In this document: piece by piece, positions 9,969-21,173 of the stretch | Layout: the number at the start of each line of letters is the position of its first letter | Numbering within the stretch: the first letter of the stretch is position 1 | NCBI GenBank assembly: GCA_039583875.1 | Contig: CM077152.1 | Coordinates: 22,853,538 to 22,917,537 of the forward strand | Direction of reading: 5' to 3' | Length of the DNA: 64,000 bases | From: Platanthera guangdongensis | Lineage: Eukaryota; Streptophyta; Magnoliopsida; Asparagales; Orchidaceae | Notes under the pieces: generated by a model | Told to the model about the DNA's origin: nothing | The model's input: only the letters and a program-made list of their open reading frames with translations | Databases searched by the model: none | Program-made: the position numbers and the translations under genes

Positions 9969-10935
9969 ACGTCTACTACAGATTTCTTGTAGACGGTAAC
10001 ATTCTGATTCTGATGTTCAAAGTTGATGATATGTTTATTGCTTGGAAGTCAGCCAGGGAAATTCAGATACTGAAGCAGAAATTGAATGCTGAATTTGAGA
10101 TGAAATATCTTGGTCGTGCTCAGAAAATCCTTGGGGTGGAGATCAGGTGGGACAGAAAGCGAGGCATGCTGTGGATTTCTCAGACCGGTTATATTCAGAA
10201 GGTACTTGAAAAGTTCAATATGATGGAATATAAAGCTGTTACAACTCCATTGGGACAACCGTTTAGATATCGTACCCCAGTGCGGTAGGATGCTTGATGT
10301 ACGCGATGATATGCACGAGACTAGATATCGCTCAGGCAGTGAGTGTTGTTAGCAGATATATGACAAATCCAGGGCGACAACACTGGGAAACAGTCAAGTG
10401 GATCATGTGGTACTTGAATGGAATGCCAGACGTCGACTTACTTTTCAAAAGGGGCGAATTTGCTGGAGCTTTAGAGGGCTTCGTTGATTCTGACTATGCG
10501 GGCAACCTCGACAGAAGGAGATCTACTTCATGCTACATATTTTTTCTAGGTGGATGTCCTATTAGTTGGAAAGCTATTATTCAGGACATAGTAGCTCTGT
10601 CCACGACAGAGGCAGAATATATTGCTGCGATGGAGGCTGCTAAAGAAGCTATTTGGCTCAGGGGTCTCATCAAGGAACTCAGAGTTTCTCAGGAGTAAGT
10701 GAAGTTGCACAGTGATAGTCAGAGAGCAATTTGTCTTGCAAAGGACCCGGTCTATCATGCAAGGACAAAACACATTGATGTGCGCAATCACAAGCTGAGG
10801 GGGTTCATTGGAGGCGGCAAGATTCAGTTACTGAAGGTGCTCACGAAGGATAATGTTGCTGATATGTTGACAAAGCCCCTGACAGGAGTCAAGTTCAAGC
10901 ACTGCCTTGACTTGGCTCATATTTGTGTTTGCTGA
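9969..10935 (+). pseudogene. copia RT C-terminal part and RNase H (broken)
   Basis: Continues after the solo LTR with Y-Y-R-F-L-V-D-G and F-K-V-D-D-M-F, the YVDD polymerase site with Tyr replaced by Lys at ~10020. It proceeds through K-Y-L-G-R-A-Q-K-I-L-G-V-E-I. A stop and frame change lie near 10287. RNase H follows: G-F-V-D-S-D-Y-A-G-N at ~10482, S-T-T-E-A-E-Y-I-A-A at ~10602, a TAA at 10696, then K-H-I-D-V-R-N-H and D-M-L-T-K-P-L near the end. These enzymes copy the element RNA to cDNA. The changed catalytic box and stops show it is dead. Confidence 0.85.
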
Positions 10936-10950
10936 TCGTAGTGACCCCAG

Positions 10951-10960
10951 GAAGAGGGGG
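10951..10960 (+). other. Polypurine tract of the Tork-like copia
   Basis: GAAGAGGGGG immediately before the TG of the 3' LTR; it primes plus-strand synthesis. Confidence 0.85.
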
Positions 10961-11616
10961 TGTTCTTTTGGGAGAAGATCCAAGCTGGAGGTGTAGCATG
11001 CATCACAGGGAGCGTCAAGGTGTAGACTGTTATATTATGCCGCTCCTTTGAACCAGGCGGTTTTAATTGCCCCCTTTATTATTTTCGATTCAATTAGGGC
11101 AACAACCTTTTAAAAAAAAGAGAAAAAAATGGCCGGCTTCTTCCCGATGAGATAGAGGATACGACTGTCGTGCGAAATCAAGGATCGGAGGAGACGAGCG
11201 TTCTCTTTTCCGATCTTCAGAGAGCCGACAATCCTCCTCCCCCCATCCTCGGCATTTTCCAGACGGGTGAAAGCAGCGGCAGCTGCTTTGGCCAGGAGGG
11301 TTAGATCTCTCGCTCATGGAGATCTTTGGTGGTCGGTGGCATCTTGAACGCCGGCGAGTATAGGGGCTGATTGTGATTCTTGGCGCTGCAAGTTCTGTTT
11401 CTCATTGTTGTAAACACTCATATTGATATTATAGTGGATCTTTTCCGGCGCTCTTCCCGTGGATGTAGCAGCTTCTATTCGAACCATGTATATTCGGCGT
11501 CGTCTGCGATTGTGTGTGCTTGATTTTATTTCTGCATTTTTTATCTCGATTTTGTGGTCATTGTTATTGCGTTGCGCGCTCTGCGGTGATTGAAAATCGG
11601 TGCGGTTTTCATAACA
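10961..11616 (+). repeat. 3' LTR of the Tork-like copia
   Basis: 656 bp from TGTTCTTTTGGG to CATAACA. The last ~510 bp match the truncated 5' LTR. CATAT follows. Confidence 0.9.
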
Positions 11617-11692
11617 CATATTGAAATATTTTGTATTAATTTTAATTTAAATTTTAATGGACGAGTTTTTTTAAATTAAAATCCCTCTTCAT

Positions 11693-11717
11693 TTAATAAT
11701 AATAATAATAATAATAA
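11693..11717. repeat. (TAA)n microsatellite
   Basis: About eight consecutive TAA units downstream of the copia element. Confidence 0.9.
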
Positions 11718-11805
11718 ATTCTCCTACATATTTTATAGATATATAATATTGAGCAAAAATGTCTATATATGCTTTACAAAAAAATGATTTAACAATTTTC
11801 ACTAA

Positions 11806-11940
11806 GGTTCTGTTAGGCGGGACTTATTTTCACCAGTTAAACGGTAGCGACCGTATGAATCAAAACTTAAAACATAATTAAGATCTGGTTCATGCGGTCA
11901 CAATCACTTGACCGTTGAAAATAAGTCCTCCCAAATTGAG
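11806..11940. mobile_element. Foldback MITE
   Basis: The left half (GGCGGGACTTATTTTCA..., then GACCGTATGAATC) is the approximate inverse of the right half (...GGTTCATGCGGTC, then GAAAATAAGTCCTCCC), giving a hairpin across ~135 bp. It is flanked by TAA and TTA. No coding capacity; probably Tourist-like. Confidence 0.65.
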
Positions 11941-12057
11941 TTAAAAATGATTTTCTTACTCTTTCCACTACGCTTCCAAGATCTCTCCAGCTGTAAGATC
12001 TTTCATTCTGTTCTTTTTTAGAGCACCGTTATAACCGCATTAAGTACGACAAATTTT

Positions 12058-12508
12058 TGATACGAGCATCTTCGGACGGGCTACATCTGTGCTCGATGCT
12101 CTCGGGCAGCCTTCGGCCGCATCAGGAGGGTTTCGCCCGCCTGCGCACGGGCTTCGCCCGTGCTTCGGGTGGTCTTCTTCCGCATATTTAGTTTTCGGGT
12201 GGTTTTCGACCAAGATCATGGCGTTGACAACACTCGATGCCAAGATCATGGCGTCGAGTCTTGCTCTCATCAATACCATGATACTTTTTTCCCGGATAAC
12301 CATAGGGCTCCGGGGGCTGCGAGTGGCGGGTGCGCGCGGCGCCGAGATGGTGGATTGCGTGGAAGTGGGCGAAGCCCGCTTCAATGTGGTCGAAGACCAC
12401 CCGAAGCACGGACGAAGCCTATGTGCAGGCGGGGCCCGCCTTTTGCGGCCGAAGGCCGCCCGAGAGCATCGAGCACGAGCGTAGCTCGTGTGAAGATGTT
12501 CGTATTTT
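12058..12508. mobile_element. Foldback element made of short GAA/TTC-loop hairpins
   Basis: Arms of ~120 bp or more (12058-12180 and 12388-12508) are imperfect inverses: the left edge ATACGAGCATCTTC matches the right edge GAAGATGTTCGTAT. Within the arms are repeated mini-hairpins with 6-8 bp stems and a 3-nt loop that is almost always TTC or GAA: 12145-12163 (8-bp stem, TTC), GTGGTC-GAA-GACCAC and GCGGCC-GAA-GGCCGC in the right arm. No transposase is present. The superfamily is unknown. Confidence 0.7.
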
Positions 12509-12564
12509 TAATATATAATATAAATATAAATTAAAAATAATATTATTTATTATACATGGAAGGG

Positions 12565-12690
12565 GGGCCAGTTCTATGCGGGGTCGGCTTCTATGCGGCC
12601 GAAGACCGCCCGAAACATCAAGCACAAGCTAAGTCAGTGCGGAGGCGGGCTTCGCCCGCCTGGATGCGGCCAAAGGCCACCCAAGAGCTT
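12565..12690. repeat. Partial second copy of the hairpin module
   Basis: Contains AGGCGGGC-TTC-GCCCGCCT (12643-12661, perfect 8-bp stem) and two GCGGCC-type GAA/AAA-loop hairpins. It resembles one arm of the neighbouring foldback element. Confidence 0.6.
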
Positions 12691-12868
12691 TTAACTTAAT
12701 TATTTCATAACTATAAGTTAATTCTAAATATTATTTTTCTAATTAAGTATTATTTTTGTAATTATTTTTCTAATTATAAGTATATTAAGTATAAGTATGA
12801 TATAATATTTATTATATAAGATATAATACTGTTTAAATGTTAATAATACTGTTCCGCCATCCCGCCCG

Positions 12869-13084
12869 TGAATCGCCTCCGCCGTCCCCGCCCGCGTGCT
12901 TCGACGATGGAGCCACAGCCGCCGCCGACAGCCTGATCAGACCCCACCGCCGGGGTCTCCAGACGCCGGCAACTCCGGTGGGGGTAGGCCGGAGGTGGTC
13001 CGCCGTTCCCCTCGCGAATCGCCTCCGCCTTTCCCGCCTGCGAGCTTCCACGGTGAAGCCACAGGCGGCGGCAGCCTGATAGGA
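12869..13084. repeat. GC-rich segment with ~146-bp tandem duplication
   Basis: Two diverged copies begin with GAATCGCCTCCGCC (~12870 and ~13016) and end with GCCTGAT (~12930, ~13075). Long frames on both strands are Pro/Gly/Arg-rich artefacts of composition. The segment abuts the truncated gag of the minus-strand copia fragment. Confidence 0.55.
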
Positions 13085-13855
13085 GCATGCCAGCCCTTCA
13101 GATATATCAGATCCTCCATCAGTAGATGCCACTGGTGATAATTGGCACCATTCAACTTTATCATCTTCTCCGAACCTGATGATGACTCCATTATGCTCTG
13201 CCAACTGGCCGGACCGACCACTGATCTCTGAGTCAACTATCTCAAAGTATGCAGCTGGAGAGGATAGCCAGCGGGCCAATGGTCGTAAACTATCACTCAC
13301 AATTGCACACCCGAGATCCCGATCGACTCGTCCTGAAATCCCAAAGGTCAGCCCGGTATCTGCTCTGTCACTGAACGGCTCTGACACTCAACCTCGCTTT
13401 GATACCACTTGTTGGGAATGCGAGCGAACAATCCCGACCAGAGCACCTGTTTTAATTTTTGAGCGAGCAACCTGTGCGACCGCGTTCAGCGGTATGCAAG
13501 CGGAAACAACAATACAATACAGAAATAAAAAGCAACAAAAAGCACAGAAGAACACACATGAAATTTTTAACGTGGAAAACCCAAATCGGGTGAAAAAACC
13601 ACGGGACGATCGGAGTCCAACCCGGAAAGCCTCCACTAAAAGTGTGTGATAAAACACACGCACGGATTACAGACTTTCCCTCCACCGATCCACAAAGGAT
13701 CTTCACCAGCTTCACACTACACAATACAATAAATAACAACAGAAAAACTGCAAGTTACCGACAGCGGCGGATGAGACGGATTACACAAATCCTCTCCAAG
13801 ATGCCTCTTCGAATCCTTGCCAATATCTGCTCCAGATCCAATCCGTGTAGGCGAA
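13085..13855 (-). mobile_element. Minus-strand copia 5' end: LTR, PBS and gag start
   Basis: Reading minus: an LTR segment (13855 to 13410, ending CCCAACA), then a tRNA-type PBS TGGTATCAAAGCGAG (plus 13393-13407), a leader, and a gag start at 13192 reading M-E-S-S-S-G-S-E-K-M-I-K-L-N-G-A-N-Y-H. Gag breaks off after about 36 codons at 13085, where unrelated GC-rich DNA begins. The LTR contains a U5-like CACGTTAAAAATTTCATGTG stretch common in plant copia elements. The LTR's outer end is truncated at the junction with another copia fragment of opposite orientation. Confidence 0.75.
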
Positions 13856-14800
13856 GTACTCCCCCCAATCTAATGGCATAGCCGAGCGCAAGAATAGAAC
13901 GTTAACAAAAATGTTGAACTTTATGCTGCTCACTGCAGGCATGCCTTCCGCTTATTGGGGAGAAGCAGTCTTGACTGCGAATCACATTCTGAATAAATTT
14001 CATCATGCTAAGTTAGAGGTTACACCCTACGATCTTTGGTTTAAGAGACCCCCGTCTTTAACTAGACTTAAGACCTGGGGCTGTATAGCCTATGTCAGGG
14101 TTTCTAACCCTAGACGGTCTAAGGTTGAAACTATGACCAATACGTGTGTCTACTTAGCTTGTGCTGAAGATAGTGCTGCAGATAGATTCTTAGACCTGTC
14201 TAATAATATAATTATTGAATCTAGGGATGCAGTGTTCTTCGAGGATAAATTCCTCAAAGATACAAACTTAACGATCTCAGGTATGCAAGCAACTATTACT
14301 AAGGAAGATCCTGAATCAGTACCAAGCACCTCCTATTCCGTTCCGGTAGATAACTCTGGCCTAGAGTCTAGGAGGACTTCAGTGAGAGAGAGAACCCCCC
14401 CCCCCCCCCCCAGAACCTTCGGTAGTGATTTTGTCACTTACCACGTTGAGGATGATTCATCTACCTTTACGGAAGCGATGAGATCAAGGGATTTCCTACT
14501 CTGGAAAGAAGCCATTGAGGATGAGATGAACTCACTCCTTCAGAACGGCACCTGGACGTTAGTTGATAAACCAAAAGTGGCTAAAACTGTAGGGTGCAAG
14601 TGGGTTCTGAAAAAGAAGCTAAATCCCGATGGTAGCGTAGCTAAGTATGAAGCACATCTGGTGGCTAAAGGCTTCACACAAGTAAGCGGAGTAGACTATT
14701 TTGATGTATACTCACCCGTGTGTCACTTAGAAACCATTAGGGTTCTTCTTGCTATTTCGGTCATTGAGAACTTTATTGTTCATCAAATGGATGTTAATAA
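13856..14800 (+). pseudogene. copia integrase C-terminus to RT fragment
   Basis: Opens in the integrase at S-P-Q-S-N-G-I-A-E-R-K-N-R-T-L and continues through Y-W-G-E-A-V-L-T-A-N-H-I-L-N. A variable linker with a C11 tract encoding Pro (14397-14410) follows, then the RT: W-K-E-A-I-E-D-E-M-N-S-L, C-K-W-V-L-K-K-K, L-V-A-K-G-F-T-Q and H-Q-M-D-V. The homology ends abruptly at ~14795, before the polymerase active site. The frame is open for over 300 codons, so this fragment is fairly young, but both ends are missing and there is no LTR in the same orientation. Confidence 0.85.
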
Positions 14801-14879
14801 TAGGATGCTTTCTCTGAGCAAGTCCCTTTCAATTTCCATTCTAATAAATAAATATAATTTTATTTAGAAATAATAACAC

Positions 14880-14955
14880 CAAGGTTTCATTTGGCGCAGT
14901 AATGGTGGTAGTAAACATGATGGTCATGAACTATCGTTCGTGAACGCACCTCAAA
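14880..14955. mobile_element. MITE fragment, same family as 17058-17224
   Basis: GGTTTCATTTGGCGCAG start and a GGTGGTAGTAAACATGATGG segment resemble the left part of the MITE at 17058. The right half is missing. Confidence 0.5.
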
Positions 14956-15346
14956 ATATTCATGCATTTTATGCTCAAAATTAGTTTATTTTTTTGATAA
15001 CTGTCATAACTTTTGTCTTACCAAACATACATTCTATGATAATAGCAATTTTACCACACATCGGAACAAATAAGTCCTGCCAAACAAAGCCTACATCAAA
15101 TTCTTTATTAGATATCTCATGGCAAAGATTTTTTTTCTTAATATTGATTAATACTATTAGCATACCTAAGATCAACATTTCATCTCCTTCCTCTCCCAGT
15201 TCCCTATTTAGTATTTACTGATACTCGTTCGAAGATCGAAGGCAAAAGACTAGCTTCGGATCTTACCGAGAATATTGCGGGCATACCTTTCCCACCCCAT
15301 CAATTGTTTAAATAATATTTTAAAAAAAATATTAAATTGAAATAAA

Positions 15347-15506
15347 GGCTCCGTTAACTTGAAGGTTAAATTGTCATTTGTTAACGCCCGCCTAAAGAAC
15401 TTCATTCACTTTTATGTTCCAACGGATGATATTTGTTAGGTAATTTTTAATGAATGACGGTTTAACCCATGAGTTTAGGACCGCCACCACCATGCCAAGC
15501 GGACCC
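15347..15506. mobile_element. PIF/Harbinger-like (Tourist) MITE copy
   Basis: Foldback copy related to 17058-17224. It begins GGCTCCGTT, has a GGTTTAACCCATGAG right half and ends CCAAGCGGACCC. It is degenerate at the left end. Confidence 0.6.
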
Positions 15507-17057
15507 AAAATGTTTAATTACACTTGTTACCAACTACACTACATAACTATTATAATAAAATATGTAATAAATTCATATATATACACACACACACACACAC
15601 GAGTGCCCGACATACATATGAGTACTCAAAATAATCGTAAAAAATTACATCAATCACAATTTTTATTTTATAAACAAATATACGTTTTTATGTAAAAAAA
15701 ATTTCTCTTTCTTCCTCTCTTCGTCACTCTCACTCTTCACAACACTCCCCCCCCCCCCCCCCCCCCCCCCTCCCCTCCTCATTCTCTCCCTCTCGCTTAC
15801 CCTTAATCATGAGTAGCATTAGAAAAACTAGAAATTTTTCATAGTTTAATAATAAAATAATAAATGATTGTAGAATAATACATTCAGATCCAACGGCCGA
15901 AATCAATTCAATGAATTTTTAATTCATGCATTTTATAGTTTCTTAATAATGATTTAGATATACACACATTAGAGACAATAATCCTACAAACATTATGCAG
16001 CTAAAAGTATAATAAAAGTATTGTGGTCACCTCACACTACCTATAATAGAACCGCCACGCACTATCACTCATGCAATCAAATGAATAAAGGAATATAAAA
16101 TAATTTTTTGAGAAAGAGAATGCACATTTCAAATCAAAATTGTTCAAAAAAGTTGAATTTAAAACGTGTTTGGCTAAACATCTGCCGCGTTTTAATTCCA
16201 TCAGCTGCAATTCAATTAACACACACATTATTAATTAACCTGCAGTTAATTACGATATTTGGATCAAATAAATGGCATTAAAAAACAATTATTCTGAAAG
16301 AAAGGAAATACTAACATTATTGCGCGAGGACAAATTGTCAAATTCTAATGATATACAGCATGGAACATTCTAGAAGCAAAACGGTATTTACAGAGTGAGT
16401 CCAGTATAATCACAGCAGCCTAAATTACTATTTTAGACTAATAATTTGTACATAAATTAATTATAAAAAATTGATGGAAATATTTACAATGACTGGCTAC
16501 GCCTTCCCCTTTCTTTTACCGTCTACTGCCTGTACACAATAAATAATTAATTAATTAATAAATGAGGGAAAAAAGAATCACCTCAAAGGCTCGTGTGCAT
16601 GCATTACTGTAAACAGACAAACAAAGATCTGTAGATACATTTTAGCAATATATATCTAGAGCGGTATTAAATCCATACCGAATACTGTTGTATGTGCACA
16701 TCACAAAATTTTAAATGCAGACCATATTGCTAACTGCACACAAATAAAAAATTCAAGAATAGTTGCGTCCTTTTGTCTGTGCAAAGATAAAGGACAACCA
16801 CTCTAAACTGGCAGCGGAGGGCGGAAACGGTGGGCGGCTTGGCTTGGTCATGTGAAGCTGGGAGCTATTGGGAGCCAAAACTAAAACAGGGAGGGATTAG
16901 GTTTTATGGGCCTGCCTTTAGCATTAAAGATTGAAGAGAAATATTAGGAGTTTTTTGCATCATAAAAGTGGTGTGTACATAGCAAGTTTTGATGTGCTGT
17001 TAAAACCGCGCTGTATCTATATCTTCTATATTAATTAGTGAGGAAATTGTGAAGTTA
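15507..17057. other. AT-rich intergenic DNA
   Basis: No gene or element recognised. It contains a short (AC)n tract near 15585 and a 24-base poly-C run at 15747-15770. Confidence 0.6.
15747..15770 (+). repeat. Poly-C tract (24 C)
   Basis: Uninterrupted run of 24 C; potential i-motif, and G-quadruplex on the opposite strand. The true length is uncertain because such runs assemble poorly. Confidence 0.9.
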
Positions 17058-17224
17058 GGCTCCGTTTGGGACAGTGGCGGCGGTCGTAAACGCATGGGTT
17101 AAACCGTCATTCGTTAAGGATCACCTAACAAACTTCATTCGTTTGAACATACAAGTGGATGAAGTTCCTTAGGTGGACGTTAACCCCCATGTTCATGACC
17201 ACCACCACCGTGCCAAACAGAGTC
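17058..17224. mobile_element. PIF/Harbinger-like (Tourist) MITE, complete
   Basis: 167 bp flanked by TTA on both sides (17055-17057 and 17225-17227). TIRs are GGCTCCGTTTGG and, inverted, CCAAACAGAGTC. The whole unit folds back (GGCGGCGGTCGTAAACGC against CATGACCACCACCACCG). No coding capacity; mobilised in trans by a PIF/Harbinger transposase in known families. Confidence 0.8.
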
Positions 17225-17227
17225 TTA

Positions 17228-19807
17228 GTCTACACGATAATTTGTGCATCTGATAACTTCCTCCACTAATTCTCACATTTGGAAAATACAAAAATTTGAT
17301 CTGGTTTGGTGACCAGTTCTTTCTCCAACATTCAAATACCTCATAATACCCCCCTTTTGATGACCCTCCACGGGCTCATGGCCTTTGAGGTCTTTGAAAA
17401 TCACCAACATGTTGGATGACCCCAACTTTCGACATGTCATGAACAACTCGACATGCTATCCAAATCATTGGTCTCATGGTAACAACACTCGATGTCTCAT
17501 ATTGAATATCACAATTATATGCTTATGGATTATGCATATGAGATTTGGACCCGAGCACTACTTACGGATTGGTAGTCCAACTCAAAACTCAAAAGTATGA
17601 GCTTATTGCTGGGTTCTTGAGTTGAAGCAAGAATACATGGTTGTCTCTACTCACTTCTTTAAGTTCGAAAAACTTTATTGTGAGATGAATTAATTTAAGG
17701 ATTTCAACAGGGAGTGCAGCCCGATGTGAAACGTGAATGTGCTGACACGCTAATGGAACACTACGTGCAAATGTGGAATGACTGCAAACAAGTCTGTCCT
17801 AAATGTTGCATGCATGTTTTGAATTAACCCGGAATTAAACTTCTCTAATTTCTTTTATTCAGATTTTATGAAAATTTATCGGCAAATTTTGCGCTTCAAA
17901 TTACGCACATTTTGTGATCCAAACTTGTGCCCCTCTTATAATCGACTAACTGCGTTGTGTTTGTGATTTCAGCACCCCTCATCGACCTAATTGATAGGAT
18001 AGCTCAAATCCCTTCCGATTTAGGGTTTATCTAGTCAAAGCGCCGCCAATTCCTGATTTCCCCATGGTAGTCCCTTCTCCCCTCATAATTAAGGGATGTA
18101 AATTGTTAATCCCTCTTTTGTTTAAGTTCTACGACGTAGAATGCATGTGACAGCGTAATGAATTTTGCTAAATCGAATATCTCTTTCGTCATTCTTGAAC
18201 AGGTTTAGCTAGGGTTTCTAAATTTGCTTACTCCATTTAGCCGTCATCGTCACATTCAGCCTTACTTAAGGCAAGTAAAGAAATCACTCTCACTTGCAAA
18301 AATTGAAATTAATTTCATGTACATCTTATATGTTTTTGAATTCTACTCTTGAACACTTGAATCATCAAATTAATAACATGTCATAATACGTTAGAATTCT
18401 ATAAACTATGAATCATTTAATTCACTAATATCATAAACAATCATTGAAAGAACGTGTTTAATTGATGCAACTTCTTGACTTGAATTTCTTTTCGACTCCG
18501 TAGCGGGAACAAATGAATGCTCATAGCAAACATGAATTCTCTGATAAGACTTACATTTGAACTTGAAGATTCTTGTGCATTAAATAAAAACACCTACACA
18601 TTTCATTGATTGCGACTTATGTCATTACAAGAACGATTATATGCTATACTCCGAAGTAGGCTAATAATTCTAATTATTTCTGCTTAACTCACTTGTCTGT
18701 CTTGCTAGTTTTGCCTCATAAAAAAATTACTACACACATTTCTGATCCCCTTGCTAGTATTGTATTTTATTTTGATTAATCTTTTTCAATGTTCTGAGAT
18801 TTTTTTCCTTCTTATTTTTTTGAATCTGCCTTAGCGTCTGTGACTGCGCCGCCTGCTACCTGAGCCCGATCCGCATCAAGCTCCTGATTCTGGAGGTTTA
18901 TTTTATTGTTATACCAGGTTTTATGTATTTTATTTCTTTTACTATCGAATTTGCTTATTATGTAATACTTATGATCAGTCATTTTCACTTATATCATGGA
19001 TAAGTATTAGGCTAAATAAATTATGTATTGAAATTTGATATTAGTGCATGTTCATTTGCTTTGGGATTTTTATTGCATGAAATTTGTACCCGCACTTTTG
19101 CATCGCGGGTTTTATTAAAATACATGTGCATTTAACTTTTCATTACTACATTCTAAAGCTTCCACATAAAATAATGTATTTTCCCCAAATCAACTATTTT
19201 AAAACTAATAAGACTAAATCAGCTCAAGCCTAACAGACATGAATTTTCTTTCCCCCGTGTCTGTGGCATCACAACTCACCTGAAGCGCACTCTGACTTTT
19301 GCTTTTATACGGGCCATGACACATGATGTCGCTCGTATCCTCATCTTGAACAAGCAAGTGGGAATAGGTGGTCGTGGGCGTGGCGGAAACAGACAATCTG
19401 ATCCAAGGTCTCAGCCTACCTATCATGCTACTAAATTGCATGAAATCCTGAGCCTCCCTCTAGCAACACCGTTCCTTAAAATTTACTATCTGATGATAAG
19501 TTGATGTGCTTCAACAACTCTTATGCCCTCCTCTTAAAATATTCCTACTCAAACTGACATCTGTTAGTGGCAAGAGACTTTAAAACATTTTAAATGTAAT
19601 GTTTGTGTACTTTCTAAGCATGTTCATCATACTACAAGCAACTCTTCTCTACCTAGCACTCTTAATTTCAATTCCATTTGCACTGATGTATGAGATCTAT
19701 CCCTTATTTTATATTTATAGGGATTTCCCTAGCTTGCATTTTTATAAATTGTTTCTTTCACACTACTTGAATGTACATGTTAAAAAAAGAACTTTGAGTG
19801 TTTGAAT
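17228..19807. other. Anonymous intergenic DNA
   Basis: AT-rich with no convincing coding segment. GC-richer patches near 17970-18070 and 18835-18900 are bordered by AG and GT and could be old exons. A short frame at 19316-19504 has an R-G-R-G run but no family match. I cannot assign a function to anything here. Confidence 0.4.
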
Positions 19808-20992
19808 ACAAACAACAACACTCAAGTCTTTATCCCACTATAGTGGGATCAGCTATACGGATCCTTTGTCGTCAATGTGCCCTATCTTAAATCTTTAGTC
19901 ATAATCTCACTAATGCCTAAGTACATCATGTCTTTCCTTATAGTTTCATTCGAAGTCTTCATGGGTCTACCCCTTCCCCTATTAACATGCCTAGTGACTA
20001 AACTTTTACAACGCCTAACATATGCCTATAATGGTCTCCTTTGTACGTGTCCAAACCATCTTAATCGAGCTTCTCGCATCTTCTCTGCAATTGGTGTCAC
20101 TCCTGTCTTATTCCTGATACATTCATTCATAAGTTTATCCAGTCTTGTGTGTCCACAGATCCACCTAAGCACTCATCTTTGCAACTCTCATTTTTTGCTC
20201 ATGTACACAATTCACTGCCCAACACTCAGAACCATGGAACATCGCTGGTCTAATTGCAGTACGGTAAAACATGCCTTTAAATTTTAATGGTACTTTACGA
20301 TCACAAAAGATCCCTGACGTGTCTCTCAACTTCAACCAATCTATTTGGATTCTATGTATCACATCTTTATCAACACCTCCATCGTTTTGAACTACGATTC
20401 AAGATATTTAAAGCAGTCACTGTGAAAAATATCTTGATCACCCAACTTAATAATGAAGTCTTCCGTCCCTCTTGCACTGCTAAATTTAAGCTCCATATAC
20501 TCCGTCTTTGCCCTGCTCAATCTAAAACCCATCTTTTCTAAAGTGTCTTGCCAAGATTCAAGTTTCATGTTTAAACACTCGTGTGTCTCATTGACCAAAA
20601 CATTATCATCAGCAAACAATAAACACCAAGGTATTGTTTGTCGGATATGTCCGGTGTGCTCATCTAAAATAGGGGTAAAGAGATAAAGGCTTAAAGCTGA
20701 ACCTTGATGTAAGCCAACAGTGATAGAAACTTGATGTGTCAATCCTTCAGATGTCCTCACCCTTATCATCGAATTTGTAGACATATCTTTGATTATGTCA
20801 ATGTATGACACATTTACACTATTTTTTTCTAAGACTCTCAATAAGATCTCTCTTGTAACTCTATCATAAGTCTTCTCAAATCTTATTTTCTTTCTCGATA
20901 GTTGTCAATGAGTCTCCTCAAGAGATGCATAGCTTCCATAATCGACCTCCCTGATGAATCCAAATCGATTCTCCGAGATGCTAGTCTCTCGT
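19808..20992 (-). mobile_element. RTE-type LINE, 5'-truncated and degenerate
   Basis: Minus-strand reading shows a non-LTR reverse transcriptase: G-L-H-Q-G-S-A-L-S (motif 4 region), then W-C-L-L-F-A-D-D (catalytic FADD) and G-F-R-L-S-R-A-K-T-E-Y-M-E within 20841-20392. After frameshifts come D-R-K-V-P-L-K-F-K-G and Y-R-T-A-I-R-P-A-M (20362-20165). The 3' end at ~19808 carries a TTG-rich tail (GTTGTTGTTTGTA), as in plant RTE elements. The endonuclease domain is missing, and the copy stops at 20992 where a Tekay-like LTR begins. Intact relatives retrotranspose by target-primed reverse transcription. Confidence 0.85.
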
Positions 20993-21165
20993 TGTAACAT
21001 CCCAAATTTTGACGTCACGCTTAAATTAATTTCAGGAATCCGATCGCGGGCTTAGTTGATCGAGTCGGCGGAGTGTGAAGGATTTTACTTAACGCTCAAT
21101 TAATAACAAAGAATTAAGGGGAGGGGGGGGTCTCCTATACCGGTTCACTAACCGTGAACCGCTGC

Positions 21166-21173
21166 GTATATAC
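21166..21173 (+). promoter_or_regulatory. Putative TATA box of family C LTR
   Basis: GTATATAC followed by CGCACCC. It aligns with TATATAAA-TCCCGCACCC in the related solo LTR (59700-59707). Confidence 0.5.

Larger units (their letters stand above)
5762..11616 (+). mobile_element. Ty1/copia retrotransposon, Tork/TNT1-like, degenerate
   Basis: Order: truncated 5' LTR, PBS, gag, protease, integrase, reverse transcriptase, RNase H, polypurine tract, full 3' LTR, as in copia elements. Gag and integrase motifs resemble the Tork/TNT1 lineage, judged from family knowledge only. The 5' LTR lacks its first ~145 bp at the MULE junction. The RT gene is split by a 786-bp solo LTR. Numerous stops and frameshifts make it inactive. 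CATAT follows the 3' LTR; the matching 5' target duplication would lie left of the window. Confidence 0.88.

Noticed and set aside
12089..12625. Frames of 60-130 codons on both strands in the foldback region
   Set aside because: They are by-products of repeated GC-rich hairpins; the same motifs translate on both strands.
12833..13387. 184-codon minus frame
   Set aside because: It spans a copia leader, a different frame of gag and GC-rich repeats; the true gag start is in another frame at 13192.
17960..18260. Possible host 5' exons bordered by AG and GT
   Set aside because: No open frame or protein motif supports them; splice-like dinucleotides are common by chance.
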